64,000 bases of DNA from Oscillospiraceae bacterium CM (GCA_022870705.1 CP072107.1:310001-374000), one strand, 5' to 3'. Counted from the stretch's first letter, positions 33,997 through 44,400 are shown. Program-made: numbers and translations. The notes: a model not told the origin generated them from the letters alone.

Positions 33997-34701
33997 TCAA
34001 TCAAGAATTGTTCCATCGGTTGAAATCGTCACTACCTGCCAGGGAATCATTTTGCCGCTGTTTTGAAGCGCCCTTTTTACTGCGTTTTCGATCCCGCCGC
34101 AGCAGGGAACTTCCATTCTGACAACCGTAACGCTTTTTATATTGTTGTTTCGAATGATCTCCGTGAGTTTGTCGCTGTAATCCCCTTCGTCCAGCTTGGG
34201 GCAGCCGATCAGCGTCACTTTGTTCCTGATAAACCTGTTGTGAAAATCGCCGTAAGCATAGGCCGTACAGTCGGCGGCGACCAGCAAATTGGCGTCCGCG
34301 AAATACGGCGCGCCCAACGGCGCAAGTTTGATCTGGACGGGCCACTGTGACAACTGGCTTTTGTTTTCGCTGATATTGGGCCGGACGGCCTCACACTCAT
34401 TTTCCCGATGGATTGCTTTAGACTGCGTCCCCGGACATCCGCAGGCCAGCGTTTCTCCCTGTTTGCTCAGCTTGCTTTTCTTCACGGCGGCTTCGTCGTA
34501 TTCCTTCGCTTCGCGTTCCTCAAAGCTGATCGCGCCTGTCGGGCAGGCTGGCAGGCAGTCGCCCAGGCCGTCGCAATAATCGTCGCGGAGAAGCGTGGCC
34601 TTTCCGTTTATCATTCCGATTGCCCCTTCGTGGCAGGCTTTTGCGCACAGACCGCAGCCGTTGCATTTCTCTTCATCAATTCTGATAATTTTTCGAATCA
34701 T
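33997..34701 (-). CDS. Iron-sulfur protein with two ferredoxin clusters
   Basis: 234 residues. The N-terminus has two [4Fe-4S] motifs, CNGCGLCAKACHEGAI near residue 13 and CDGLGDCLPACPTGAI near 43. A linker carries another Cys pair (LACGCPG). The C-terminal domain (LLVAADCTAYAYGDFHNRF; VVRMEVPCCGGIENAV) contains conserved cysteines and looks like proteins found with Hcp in clostridia. First gene of the redox operon, divergent from a Crp/Fnr gene, so it is probably electron transfer to Hcp. Confidence 0.86.
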   Translation of the reverse strand: MIRKIIRIDEEKCNGCGLCAKACHEGAIGMINGKATLLRDDYCDGLGDCLPACPTGAISFEEREAKEYDEAAVKKSKLSKQGETLACGCPGTQSKAIHRENECEAVRPNISENKSQLSQWPVQIKLAPLGAPYFADANLLVAADCTAYAYGDFHNRFIRNKVTLIGCPKLDEGDYSDKLTEIIRNNNIKSVTVVRMEVPCCGGIENAVKRALQNSGKMIPWQVVTISTDGTILD

Positions 34702-34745
34702 GTTCCGTTCACCTCTTTTTCGGAGTGCGTTATTTCATATTATTG

Positions 34746-34782
34746 TTGACTTTATGTCTTGAGTTTACTATTCTTAAGTCAA
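34746..34782. promoter_or_regulatory. Divergent promoter region with TTGACTT inverted repeat
   Basis: On the plus strand TTGACT (34746-34751) and TATTCT (34769-34774) are separated by 17 bp, a sigma-A promoter for the Crp/Fnr gene. Its mirror AAGTCAA at 34776-34782 gives a -35 for the redox operon. The inverted TTGACTT arms could also be a Crp/Fnr-type operator. Confidence 0.55.
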
Positions 34783-34816
34783 TAAGTCGGTTGGAATTCC
34801 AACGAAAGAGGATTTA

Positions 34817-35476
34817 ATGAAAAATTATATGGATGTGCTGAAAACAGTACGATTATTCAAGGGTATTGAAGAGGCTGATTTACAGCCGCTTTTATCGTGC
34901 CTGGCCGCGAAATCGGTTCGTTTTGAGAAAGGTCAAACCGTGTTTTCCAGCGGCGAAAGCATCGAAAAATTCGGCATTGTTCTATCGGGACAGGTCCAGG
35001 TCGTTCAGGATGACTATTACGGAAACAGAAGCATACTCGGAAAAATTGACATTGGGAACCTGTTCGGGGAATCCTTTGCCTGCGCGGAAATAAAAACGCT
35101 TCCGGTCAGTGTAATCACAACGACCGAAAGTGAACTGCTATTTATCGACTGTCACAGGCTTGCCGTCCCGTGCGCCAAGGCATGTGGTTTTCACAGCAGG
35201 CTCATTCAGAATATGTTGAGTATCGTATCCATGAAAAATATATCGCTGACACAGAAAATTGAATTTACCTCAAAACGCACCACCCGTGAAAAGCTCCTGG
35301 CCTACCTTGCGACTGAGGCCAAGAAATCGGGAAGCAGTCACTTTTGCATTCCATTCAACCGGCAGGAACTGGCGGACTACCTTTCCGTCGAGCGCAGCGC
35401 CATGTCGGCCGAGCTTTCAAAGCTCAGGGATGACGGCGTTCTAAAGTTTCACAAAAACCAGTTCGATCTGTTATAG
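34817..35476 (+). CDS. Crp/Fnr-family regulator, divergent to redox operon
   Basis: 219 residues. The N-terminal cyclic-nucleotide-binding-like barrel covers about residues 15-120 (FEKGQTVFSSGESIEKFGIV; GNLFGESFACAE), with the long helix, then a C-terminal HTH: FNRQELADYLSVERSAMSAELSKLRDDG. There is no obvious N-terminal Cys cluster as in FNR, so the signal may be haem, NO or another ligand as for HcpR-type regulators. It most likely controls the divergent hcp operon. Confidence 0.88.
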   Translation: MKNYMDVLKTVRLFKGIEEADLQPLLSCLAAKSVRFEKGQTVFSSGESIEKFGIVLSGQVQVVQDDYYGNRSILGKIDIGNLFGESFACAEIKTLPVSVITTTESELLFIDCHRLAVPCAKACGFHSRLIQNMLSIVSMKNISLTQKIEFTSKRTTREKLLAYLATEAKKSGSSHFCIPFNRQELADYLSVERSAMSAELSKLRDDGVLKFHKNQFDLL

Positions 35477-36106
35477 CTGTATCGTACGGTTACCAATTTC
35501 AATGATTCCCTCGTCCTTCATTTTTTTCAGTTCCCTGAACAACGACGGTCGTTGAACGCCCAAGTAATCTGCCAGTTCTTTTTTACTGAAAGGGAGGACG
35601 ATTTTCGAAGAGCCTTGAATAATGGATTGTTGCTTGAGATAGTCCATTAAATTCTCACGCAGCGTTTTTTGGGTTAGCATCGTAATCTTTCGATTCATGC
35701 CTTGGGAATTCAGAGACAAAGATTTTATATACCGCATGACAAAGTGATATTCATGCAGAAATTCCATAACCGCATCTTTTGATATATGAAGCACGTCGCA
35801 AGGTGTTACGCCGTAAATATTTAATGGATATATGGTGTTTTCTCCAAACAGCAAATTGGCTCCGATGATACTGTCTTTTTGAAACTCGAACATTGTAATC
35901 GCTGAACCGTTTTCCGACAAGGAATACGCAACAAGCTTTCCTGATAAAACAACGTCGAGCACAGAACAGGCTTCATGCTGATGGTGTACCGTCGCGCCCT
36001 TCGAGTAATGCCTTACAAACAGCTGATTTTCCGTAACACATCTATCCAAAACGGCGGTATCCATTTCCGAAAGCAAGGGAATATGCCGTATTTTCTCAAT
36101 TATCAT
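35471..36106 (-). CDS. Second Crp/Fnr-family regulator
   Basis: 211 residues with the same architecture: barrel (FVRHYSKGATVHHQHEACSV; KDSIIGANLLFGE), connecting helix, and HTH LPFSKKELADYLGVQRPSLFRELKKMKDEG. It is convergent with, and overlaps by 6 bp, the first regulator, and is divergent from the permease pair. It probably controls the permease genes. Confidence 0.88.
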   Translation of the reverse strand: MIIEKIRHIPLLSEMDTAVLDRCVTENQLFVRHYSKGATVHHQHEACSVLDVVLSGKLVAYSLSENGSAITMFEFQKDSIIGANLLFGENTIYPLNIYGVTPCDVLHISKDAVMEFLHEYHFVMRYIKSLSLNSQGMNRKITMLTQKTLRENLMDYLKQQSIIQGSSKIVLPFSKKELADYLGVQRPSLFRELKKMKDEGIIEIGNRTIQL

Positions 36107-36212
36107 ATAGACCGCTCCTTTTTGAATATTATAGCAAAAAGAAACATAGGTGTCTATTTCAATTGAATAATACCCACTATAATCAAATCAAACAGATTAT
36201 AGGAGGTATCAC

Positions 36213-36695
36213 ATGGATGTATTGACTTTGGCAATGTGGATCGGAACCGCCATATTCCTAATGTTTTCTTTTGCCAAGGATAAGGGAAAAACAAAGCAGG
36301 CCCTCAAAATGGCGTTTGGCATGGGCAAAGGAATGCTGGGCAGTATTTTGTCCATTATTTTTTTGATTGGTTTGATCTTGACTGTATTCCCGCCTGAAAA
36401 CATTGCCGAATTCGTCGGTAAGCAGTCGGTACTTTTGGCCACTGTAATTGCTGCCGCGTTCGGAGCAATTACCTTGATTCCGGCATTTATCGCTTTCCCG
36501 CTTGTCGGTACGCTTGTGCACGCAGGCGTGGGGATAGTTCCCTCCGTCGCTTTTCTGACAACGCTTACGATGGTCGGTATCGTCACATTTCCGCTGGAAA
36601 GGCGTGAGTTTGGCTTAAAATTTACCGCCGTGAGAAACGGGCTGAGTTTTATATTTGCGATTATTATTGCGCTTGTTATGGGGGTGATTGTATGA
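36213..36695 (+). CDS. Membrane permease, first of a pair
   Basis: 160 residues with about four membrane helices (LAMWIGTAIFLMFSFA; GSILSIIFLIGLILTVF; LATVIAAAFGAITLIPAFIAFPL; SFIFAIIIALVMGVIV). Matches a half of the DUF318/YraQ-like permease family as I recall it. An AGGAGG lies before the ATG. It overlaps the next gene by 4 nt and the two probably form one transporter. The substrate is unknown. Confidence 0.78.
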   Translation: MDVLTLAMWIGTAIFLMFSFAKDKGKTKQALKMAFGMGKGMLGSILSIIFLIGLILTVFPPENIAEFVGKQSVLLATVIAAAFGAITLIPAFIAFPLVGTLVHAGVGIVPSVAFLTTLTMVGIVTFPLERREFGLKFTAVRNGLSFIFAIIIALVMGVIV

Positions 36696-37414
36696 AGGTT
36701 CTGCGAAAAGCAAAAGAAAACCTGTTTATCCTGTTCATCGCGGCAGCTTACATTGCCATGTTTATTATAAACCAGAACATGGGGATTGCCTCTGTCAAGA
36801 ACAGCTTTTATTATATAAAAGAAATGATTATGATCATGCCGGTCATATTTGTTTTGACTGCTCTCCTGGATTTATGGGTTCCCAAGGAAAAAATCATGAA
36901 ATATCTTGGAAAAGAAGCAAAAGTAAAAGGCGTCGTTCTTTCTCTTGCGCTTGGAAGTATATCTGCAGGCCCAATCTACGCAGCGTTTCCGCTGTGCGTG
37001 ATGCTGCATAAGAAAGGCGCTTCAGTCAGAAATCTTGTGATAATATTAAGCGCTTGGGCCGTGATAAAAGTCCCGATGCTATTAAATGAGTTGAAATTCC
37101 TGGGATTTAAGTTTATGGCGGTTCGCTGGGTTTTGACTGTCATTGCTATCGTTGTATTTTCATGGATCACAGCGAAAATTGTAAAGGATGATGACCTGCC
37201 TCAGCTCAAGGCAAATCAGAGCGGCCCTTCCATCAACAAATCCGCCTGTATGGGGTGCTCTTTGTGTACAAAAAATTACCCGGAGTTATTTGAGATTCAG
37301 AACAAAAAGGCTTCTCTCAAAACAATCAGTAAAGAGATCGATCAAGAGAAGCTTATGAAGGCAGTCAACGCATGCCCGGTCAAGGCAATCTCTTTTTCTG
37401 CAGATGAATATTAG
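36692..37414 (+). CDS. Permease with C-terminal ferredoxin domain
   Basis: 240 residues. Residues 1-165 carry about five membrane helices (LFILFIAAAYIAMFII; MIMIMPVIFVLTALLDLW; VVLSLALGSISAGPIYAAFPL; VLTVIAIVVFSWITA). After a linker, the last 60 residues are a ferredoxin-like domain, CMGCSLCTKNYPELFE with CPVKAISF. The cluster has one CxxCxxC plus a distal Cys. A redox-sensing or electron-delivering transporter is suggested; neither substrate nor direction can be read. Confidence 0.8.
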   Translation: MKVLRKAKENLFILFIAAAYIAMFIINQNMGIASVKNSFYYIKEMIMIMPVIFVLTALLDLWVPKEKIMKYLGKEAKVKGVVLSLALGSISAGPIYAAFPLCVMLHKKGASVRNLVIILSAWAVIKVPMLLNELKFLGFKFMAVRWVLTVIAIVVFSWITAKIVKDDDLPQLKANQSGPSINKSACMGCSLCTKNYPELFEIQNKKASLKTISKEIDQEKLMKAVNACPVKAISFSADEY

Positions 37415-37479
37415 TGACAACTAAATTAGGAGTTTAAACCTTCTTTTTACTCGCATGGTTTCAATAACTAAATATATTG

Positions 37480-37541
37480 AAAGCACCTCTATAATGAAGT
37501 TGACGGTTATCGGCCGACCCACAACATTATGGAGGTGCTTT
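37480..37541 (+). repeat. Long inverted repeat masking recombinase RBS
   Basis: AAAGCACCTCTATAATG at 37480-37496 and CATTATGGAGGTGCTTT at 37525-37541 pair over 17 positions (16 exact and one G-U). The right arm contains GGAGGTG, the ribosome binding site for the ATG at 37545. As RNA it would hide the site; as DNA it resembles a recombinase binding site pair. Confidence 0.7.
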
Positions 37542-37544
37542 GTT

Positions 37545-38114
37545 ATGCAAAAAGAAATTGAACTAAAATGTCTTTGCGACGGACTGCTCGATGCGTTACG
37601 CGAGATGGGGCTGGGAAAATACAGCCTTCGTAACTATTACTATGAGGGCATGTGGCCTCTCATTAAGGCGTACCGAAAAGCCGGGAAAGAGTTATATGAT
37701 CCTGTGTTTACAAACGAGGTGGTTCTTGATATCCAGAAGCAATTTCAAGAAGGTCTTGTTGGGAATCACATAAGCATGCACATTCGTAAGATGGCAGCAT
37801 TGATGGAGGAATATTCTTTAAACCGTTGCATCGTGTGGCATAGAATAAAGCCTTGTCCCGCTATTCAGCTATCTGCCTATTATGAATACATCATACTGGG
37901 ATTTAAATCTTGGGAAGAAGAAAGGAAGGTGCGTACTCCTAAAGGAATCCAAAGTTTTGTTGGGATAGCGCGTAAATTTTTCAGATATCTCGAAATGAAT
38001 GGGCATTCCTCACCCAAAACGATAACGCTTAAATTGGTCAGTGGATTTCTGCTGTTTGTTGCGCCGCAGCATAAAGGCAGTATGGAACGTGTATTAATAC
38101 TGTGGATGCTTTGA
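37545..38114 (+). pseudogene. Tyrosine recombinase, N-terminal part only
   Basis: From the ATG at 37545, 189 residues. The N-terminus MQKEIELKCLCDGLLDALRE and the segment YYEGMWPLIKAYRKAGKELY followed by FRYLEMNGHSSPKTITLKLV are like the first ~180 residues of long clostridial site-specific integrases. The catalytic domain with R...HxxR...Y is missing. The frame runs into the start of a serine recombinase fragment at about 38,095, so this appears to be a recombination scar. Confidence 0.7.
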
Positions 38115-39370
38115 ACTATATCCGTGAACTGAAAGACATGGGGATCAGCATATACTTCGAAAATGAGAATATAGACACGCTAACACCTGGAGGCGAGGTC
38201 TTAATTACCATACTGGCAGCAATGGCGGAACAGGAATCCCGCACGATGAGCACTAATATAAAATGGACGTACCAAAAGAAATTCAAAAACGGTGAGGTCG
38301 TCCTCAATACTGGACTGATGCTCGGATACACGAAAGTCGGCGACGGCGAATATGTAATCAACGAAGAAGAGGCCAAGATCGTTCGGCGAATTTACCGCGA
38401 ATACCTTGCAGGGATTACAGTAACACAGATATGTAGAGGGCTGGAATCGGACGCTATACTGACAAAGCTTGGTAAAAAGCATTGGCACAGCAACGTGGTA
38501 ATAAGTATCCTAGGCAACGAAAAATACACCGGCAACGCGATCCTCGGGAAAACTTTCAAGCCTGATGTGCTCTCAAAATACAGGCAAAAGAACAAAGGAC
38601 AAGCCCCGATGTACTACGCAGAAGGAACGCACCCGGCCATAATCGATAAAGAGATGTATGAAATGGCAAAGAAAGAGATGCAACGACGAAGAGATGATAG
38701 GAACAACGCGATTGGCAGCAGTCGATACACCAGTAAATACCCGTTAAGCGGCCTGCTAATATGTGGGATCTGCGGCCATAGGCTTAGACGCCATGTGCGT
38801 ACAGTAGGAAGCGGCGCCAAGGTGCCGGCGTGGGGCTGTGCCAATAGAATCGAAAATGGTAGAAACGTCTGCAATTCGCACCATATTAATGAAGATCAGC
38901 TGCAGCGTACATACCTCGCAGCGATCAGAGAGATGATCGACAGCGCAGAGGAAATCGTGAGCGCCGTGTGTGAAAGCGCAGGTTTAATCATGGAGCCAGA
39001 TAACCGCAATGCTCTCAATAAGGTTGAACAGCAGATCATCGACCTGCAGGCAGCGGCGTTGGAGCTGCACAAGGCAAAGCAGCGGATGGCAATCAGTGAG
39101 GCAGACTGCGCAGCTCAGGTACGGAGCTACAAAGAGCAGATGGATGCGCTTGAAGAGAAGCAAGCTGTGCTGCAGACAACAGGCATTCGGTACGCCGAAG
39201 TCAGAGCATGGCTGGCTGCTTTCGAGGAACACATCAAAACCGGTGCAATCATGAACGTACATGACGGAATCATTATGAAGCAGATGGTCGAGCAGATCAT
39301 CATCGGTGACACCAGCATGGAGATTCACTTCCAATGCGGCGTCGTAATAGAGCAGGACTATACAGAGTAA
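38102..39370 (+). pseudogene. Large serine recombinase lacking N-terminal catalytic part
   Basis: 422 residues from a GTG, starting in the middle of the resolvase domain (VDALNYIRELKDMGISIYFE; AAMAEQESRTMSTNIKW). The recombinase domain (LGYTKVGDGEYVINEEEAKI), the zinc ribbon (LICGICGHRL...WGCANR...CNSHHI) and the coiled coil follow intact. The catalytic Ser and first ~80 residues are absent, so it is probably inactive. Upstream frame INTVDAL suggests the break lies near 38,093. Confidence 0.82.
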
Positions 39371-39376
39371 AGCGAC

Positions 39377-39412
39377 GCCCTTGGCGGTCGAATGAAGTCG
39401 GCTGCCAAGGGC
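39377..39412 (+). terminator. Hairpin after serine recombinase fragment
   Basis: GCCCTTGGC and GCCAAGGGC form a 9-bp stem, followed by ATCTATTT. Confidence 0.6.
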
Positions 39413-39472
39413 ATCTATTTATCAGGACTGCTTTAAAGTTTTTGCAATAAAAGTATGAAAATGCCGTTTATT

Positions 39473-41008
39473 TCATTCTTGGCTTTGCTTTATACGCTGA
39501 ATATAATCAGCCAACATTTTTGCAGATTCTTTATTATTTGGGTATTGATATGGTTTTTCTGCGATCATACTGCGCAAAAAATCCCAAAAGGCAGTTGCTA
39601 AGTTAGCCTCATTAATTGCCAAAACAACTGGAGGAGTAGATGTTTTAGCGACTATTGCGCCAAGCTCTTCTCTTGCATATACGATATACTGGGCTTCTGT
39701 TTCTCCATTTGTGAAATAAACATGGAAATTTTCATATTTCTCGAGGAGAAGCAATATGTATTCTAGATGCAGGATATATTCCTCCAAAGTGTAGTAGACT
39801 GTATCTCCGAGCAACATCTCCGAAAAAGCAACTTTAATTTTCCCGCTCTTGGCATAATCAGCGTCAAAAAGATTTATGATCTCCGCACATGAGTTGACCT
39901 TTAAATTGTTTTCGAAAAGCCGTGTTCTTTGATCCCGTATATTATTGTAATCAACATCTTTATTTCCGATACGGGCAATTATCCCTGAAACTATGTTGTC
40001 AGGCATTGTCAGAATGGATAGTGATTCTGTTTTTATAATGGAATTACTTTTTTCTTTTTCATATTCAATTAAAGTATTTAAATACGCCTCTTTGTCTTTA
40101 ACAGTAAATGTTCGCATTAGCGGTTTACAGAGGCTCAAATACTGGTTGAACTCTTCAGCATATGTACTAATCATTTTGCCGTTTCTTATAAGCATATTTG
40201 CAGCGTGCTCGATCGAATTTCCAATAGAGCTCGAAATAACAGCGGTGACACCGGGGGAAATAAACAGTGTTTTTTTGAATATTCCATCCCTCTTTTTGGG
40301 ATAGAAATACGGCTCAATCAACCCAGTCATGTAAAGGGGCATCCATTGACTTATTGCGTTCAACATTTCATCCAGGTCACGACTAACTGTATGAATGATT
40401 TTTATCCTGTTTCCTTTAGAAAGCAGTTGTACCATCAAGGAAGCCCATTGCGATGCGAAATCACGATCTGCCGTCATCCAGTCGGTTGTCTCATCACTAA
40501 ATAACAGCAAAGTCTGAGGCTTGCTTTGTGCAATTACTTCAGAAAGAAAATATAAGGCTGCTTGACGCTTTCCATCCACGCCATAGTAAACAGAAATATC
40601 TTCTTGCGGATATTCGGCTTTTGCTTTCAACTGTTGAAAAATATCTGGATTTACTTGTATGGTATTGGAATTTGAAAACCCGGCAAGAAAACTCCCGACG
40701 TATTCCGTATCTTCCACCTGTTCATCAATCAGCCATTTTGATATATGTTTAGAAAGCTCCCCACTGTCTGCCGCAGAAGAACTAAGTTTTAGCGCTTCGG
40801 CCATAGCTTTGCGCTGATAATCCTCTTTGCCGTTTCTCGCAAAGTACTCAGCCATAGACTTTATGCAGGCGATATCTTTTAATGCGCCCCGCTGCCCTTT
40901 TCGAAGGCGACTGATATAGGATGCATCCAGTTTAATCTTCTGCCCTAGCGCGCTATTGCTTGTTCTTGTTATATTCATAAGAAAATCAAGTTTTTCATAA
41001 AACTGCAT
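39473..41008 (-). CDS. HTH regulator with large unknown sensor domain
   Basis: 511 residues from MQFYEKLDFLMN at 41008. Near the N-terminus is a Cro/C1-like HTH: NSALGQKIKLDASYISRLRKGQRG. The remaining ~430 residues do not match any domain I recognise; they are mostly helical with strands (TLLLFSDETTDWMTADRD; VTAVISSSIGNSIEHAANML). It is divergent from the surface-protein genes, so it may control them. Low GC agrees with the surrounding cargo. Confidence 0.74.
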   Translation of the reverse strand: MQFYEKLDFLMNITRTSNSALGQKIKLDASYISRLRKGQRGALKDIACIKSMAEYFARNGKEDYQRKAMAEALKLSSSAADSGELSKHISKWLIDEQVEDTEYVGSFLAGFSNSNTIQVNPDIFQQLKAKAEYPQEDISVYYGVDGKRQAALYFLSEVIAQSKPQTLLLFSDETTDWMTADRDFASQWASLMVQLLSKGNRIKIIHTVSRDLDEMLNAISQWMPLYMTGLIEPYFYPKKRDGIFKKTLFISPGVTAVISSSIGNSIEHAANMLIRNGKMISTYAEEFNQYLSLCKPLMRTFTVKDKEAYLNTLIEYEKEKSNSIIKTESLSILTMPDNIVSGIIARIGNKDVDYNNIRDQRTRLFENNLKVNSCAEIINLFDADYAKSGKIKVAFSEMLLGDTVYYTLEEYILHLEYILLLLEKYENFHVYFTNGETEAQYIVYAREELGAIVAKTSTPPVVLAINEANLATAFWDFLRSMIAEKPYQYPNNKESAKMLADYIQRIKQSQE

Positions 41009-41181
41009 CACAACCACCCCTGTTTCAGTTTATCAGAGGTATTATTGGAAATCAATTCTTTTGTCATGATTCATGCCACACAATTTGGCATTGCCAGTTT
41101 CTATAAAACTATTCATCCAGATTTTAGAATCAGATATAATTCCTAAATAGAGGGAAAAAACAAGATTGAAACGAGGTGACT

Positions 41182-41487
41182 GTGTTGGGCTTCGAATTCC
41201 GTCTAAAAACGGGTTTCTTCGAAACAAAACCGTTTGATTTGCTTATCAGTAAAGGAAAATTAATACTTTCGCCTTCAGAAGCTGAAGACCAGGTAATCAC
41301 AATATCTGAGAAAGATATCCTGAATATTACATTAAAGAACGTGAAGTCTTTAGAAATTGAAATTCAGACATGGGACAAGATTTATCAGGGCGTATTTGAC
41401 AACAAGGCGGAGTATGAGAAACTACTCGGCGATCTAAAAGAAAACATTAACAAGAAGATAGTTTGTGAATATGAGGGAGGAAATTGA
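41182..41487 (+). CDS. Small beta-rich protein before surface protein gene
   Basis: About 101 residues. ACGAGG lies a few bases before GTG 41182 and TTG 41185; I list the GTG. The sequence alternates hydrophobic and polar residues (FEFRLKTGFFETKPFDLLIS; EKDILNITLKNVKSLEIEIQ), suggesting a PH-like beta domain. No signal peptide. Its end overlaps the ribosome binding site of the next gene, so the two are probably coupled. Function unknown. Confidence 0.6.
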   Translation: MLGFEFRLKTGFFETKPFDLLISKGKLILSPSEAEDQVITISEKDILNITLKNVKSLEIEIQTWDKIYQGVFDNKAEYEKLLGDLKENINKKIVCEYEGGN

Positions 41488-41488
41488 T

Positions 41489-44400
41489 GTGAGAAAAAAA
41501 GTACTTTCATGGTTGTTGGCAGTCTCTATGGTTCTGTCAATTTTTGGATCAGTGCCGCTAACCGCATCTGCAGCCAGCTATACAGAATATAATATCGAAG
41601 CTGGCGCAGTAATTATTTCTGCTAATGGTGATTATCGAATATATGGCACTGGCGCCTCCACCGCAAACACAATTGTGGTAAACACAGGTGTAACAGCAAA
41701 TATCGTTCTTGATGATATTAATATCAATGTCAGCGGTACCAGTAACGCCTGTGCTTTTGATATCCAAGGAACAGCTCAAATCAGTGTTGTTCTTGCTGCG
41801 GGATCCGAAAACACTTTGCTTAGCGGCGAGTACAAGGCCGGATTACAGGTGGCAGATTTGGCTCAATTGACAATTGATTCTGATGCAGATAATGCGGGGA
41901 TTCTTAATTCTTACAGCGGAAACTATGGAGCAGGAATTGGCGGCGCTTACCAGCACAGCGGCGGCGTTATCATCATTAATAACGGAATAATCAACGCCAA
42001 CGCAAGCTATGGTGCTGGATCAGGTATCGGCAGCGGACTTTATGGCGACGACTGCAATATCACAATCAATGGTGGCAGTATTACGGCAAACGGTTCCGGT
42101 GCAGGAGCCGGAATTGGTTCAGGCGGAAGCGGAGATGTTGGCAGAATCCATATTCACGGAGGAACCGTTGTCGCTAGCAGCACCGGCAATGAAGCTTCCT
42201 ATGACGGAGGCAGCGGAATCGGCAGCGGCGACGAAGGCTACAACGGCGAAATTCTCATAGACGGTGGGGCTGTAACCGCCTACGGAAAATATGACTGTCC
42301 GGGCATCGGCGGTTGTTACGGATCCACAGGCACAATCACCATACGCGGAGCGGGCACAACTGTGACGGCTAGCAGCGGGCTCTATGCGGCCGCTATCGGC
42401 GGCGGCGGTGGCATAATAAATATCGAAGGCGGCACAGTCACGGCAAATGGTAGATACAGAAGCCCCGGCATAGGCGATTATGATGATGGTACCACTGTTA
42501 TTAACATTAGCGGGGGAACAGTAATTTCGAATGGCGGTGAAGATGCCTGTGGAATCGGCAGCGGCTACTATTCCGAGTATAATCCTCTTCCAATCTTAAA
42601 TTTCAGCGGCGGTAATCTATCAGCCAGCCACGGTGCCGGCGCGTCCTATGACATCAATGCCATATTAAAGACAAGCGAAGGAGAAGCCTTTTCCGCCGGC
42701 GGTCGTTTAGTTGCCGCTTCCGGTCAGGTTACAAGCATTGCAGGCTCGGTCACAGGCGTATTCGCTTATGACTTAAACGGGATCGCGACCAATGAAGCAG
42801 TTGTTACCTCAATGGAGGAAAGCGCCTCGGGATATTTTGTGCTCTACCCTCTTGAGACGGGTATGCAAATTATTAGGCAGGACGATAATTTAAGCTGGAA
42901 ATATGCATCCGACGCAGTCCAGCCACAGTTAACTGCCGGCACGGTGGAAAGAAATTCCGATTCTCAGGCGGATATTACATTTACCTGCGATGAATTTGCC
43001 GGAGTCTTCTTTGAAGTGACGGCTGATGGCGCGGCAACTCCGGACATTGACACGTCTGGCAGCGGCGATTACTGTAACGGTGAAACAACACTGCATCTGG
43101 ATAGTCTTACGGCGGGAGCGTGTGATATATATTTACAAGCGAAAGATTTTGCCGGCAACATAGGTCCAATCATAAAAATGGATATCGATTCTTTTACCGT
43201 AGATGTCTGCCAAATAGGAGATACCAAGTATACATCGCTGGCTGATGCACTGGACGAATTGACGAGCGGACAAACAATCACATTGCTTAGCGATATTACA
43301 TACAATGAAAGAATTTGGGCAGGCTCCAGTTATCGCCCCTCGCTGAGCCTTGACCTGAACGGATATGAACTCGATATATCTAATGTCGAAGTACCTATTG
43401 CTGCGATAGACGGATACGACATCTTAGTGACAGACAGCTCGGAACCCGGCGGAGGAACACTCATTTTAACTACGACATCCGGTGATTCGGCTCCAACTGG
43501 CGTAACAGCAGTCGGGATTGGAAGCAGTGTTTTGGTGGACTCCAGCGTCACAACAACTATCACCGCAACCGGTGATAACAGTAAGGGTGTATCTGCTTAT
43601 AACGGAGGAAGTGTAGAAATAGGCAGTGGCAATATTACTTCAGATACATATGGCATATATACCTACGGAATGTCTGGAGATACCGCAAGCCTGATTACAT
43701 TCACGGGCAATATTACAGCAACAGGTGTAGACAGCGAAGGATTGGAAGCGAATAGCGGTGGCGAAATTACTATAAATGGAAACGTCTCTGGTGGCCGATA
43801 TGGAGCTCTGGCAATGTACGCAGGAACTATATCGGTTAGTGGAAATGTCACGGCGTTCGGAAATCTCTCACCCCAATACTCGGCGGCGGCAGCAGCTGAG
43901 GGAAACGGCAGCAGCGTGGCAGTCGGCGGCAACGCAACAGTGACGGGCAGCTATGGCTACGGAGCTCTGGCCAATAACGGCGGCGTTGTCACGGTAGGCG
44001 GTGATGTGAGCGCGACCGGTACAGGATGCTATGGCGTATATGCCATTGGATATGACTACGGTGGCGAAATCACAATTGATGGAACAATCGATGCTGCAAC
44101 CTACATCAGCGTCGGCGGTAACGTAAGAACCCCGAATCAGACCGATGAATCACCAGCAAAAGCAGGGTATCTTACATATTCCTACGGAGACCCGGCCAGC
44201 ACGGTCTGGGTCAAGAACCAGTTTAGTGCTTTTGTCTGGGTTGTTACTAATCAAGGTGCCGAAATCGCCACCGGGCCGGCGAAGTTGGGAATACCGGACG
44301 GTCCGCTGACCTCCATTCGCAATGTAGCAGAAGGTTTCTGGATGTCCGGAGCGGATTTCGTTGGAACCCAGCTCTATGGAGTAAGTTACGGCGAAGGTAA

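Noticed and set aside
41940-42560. CRISPR-like or tandem DNA repeats in the Gly-rich region
   Set aside because: The periodicity is at protein level in a coding frame, with variable spacing; no repeat-spacer structure.
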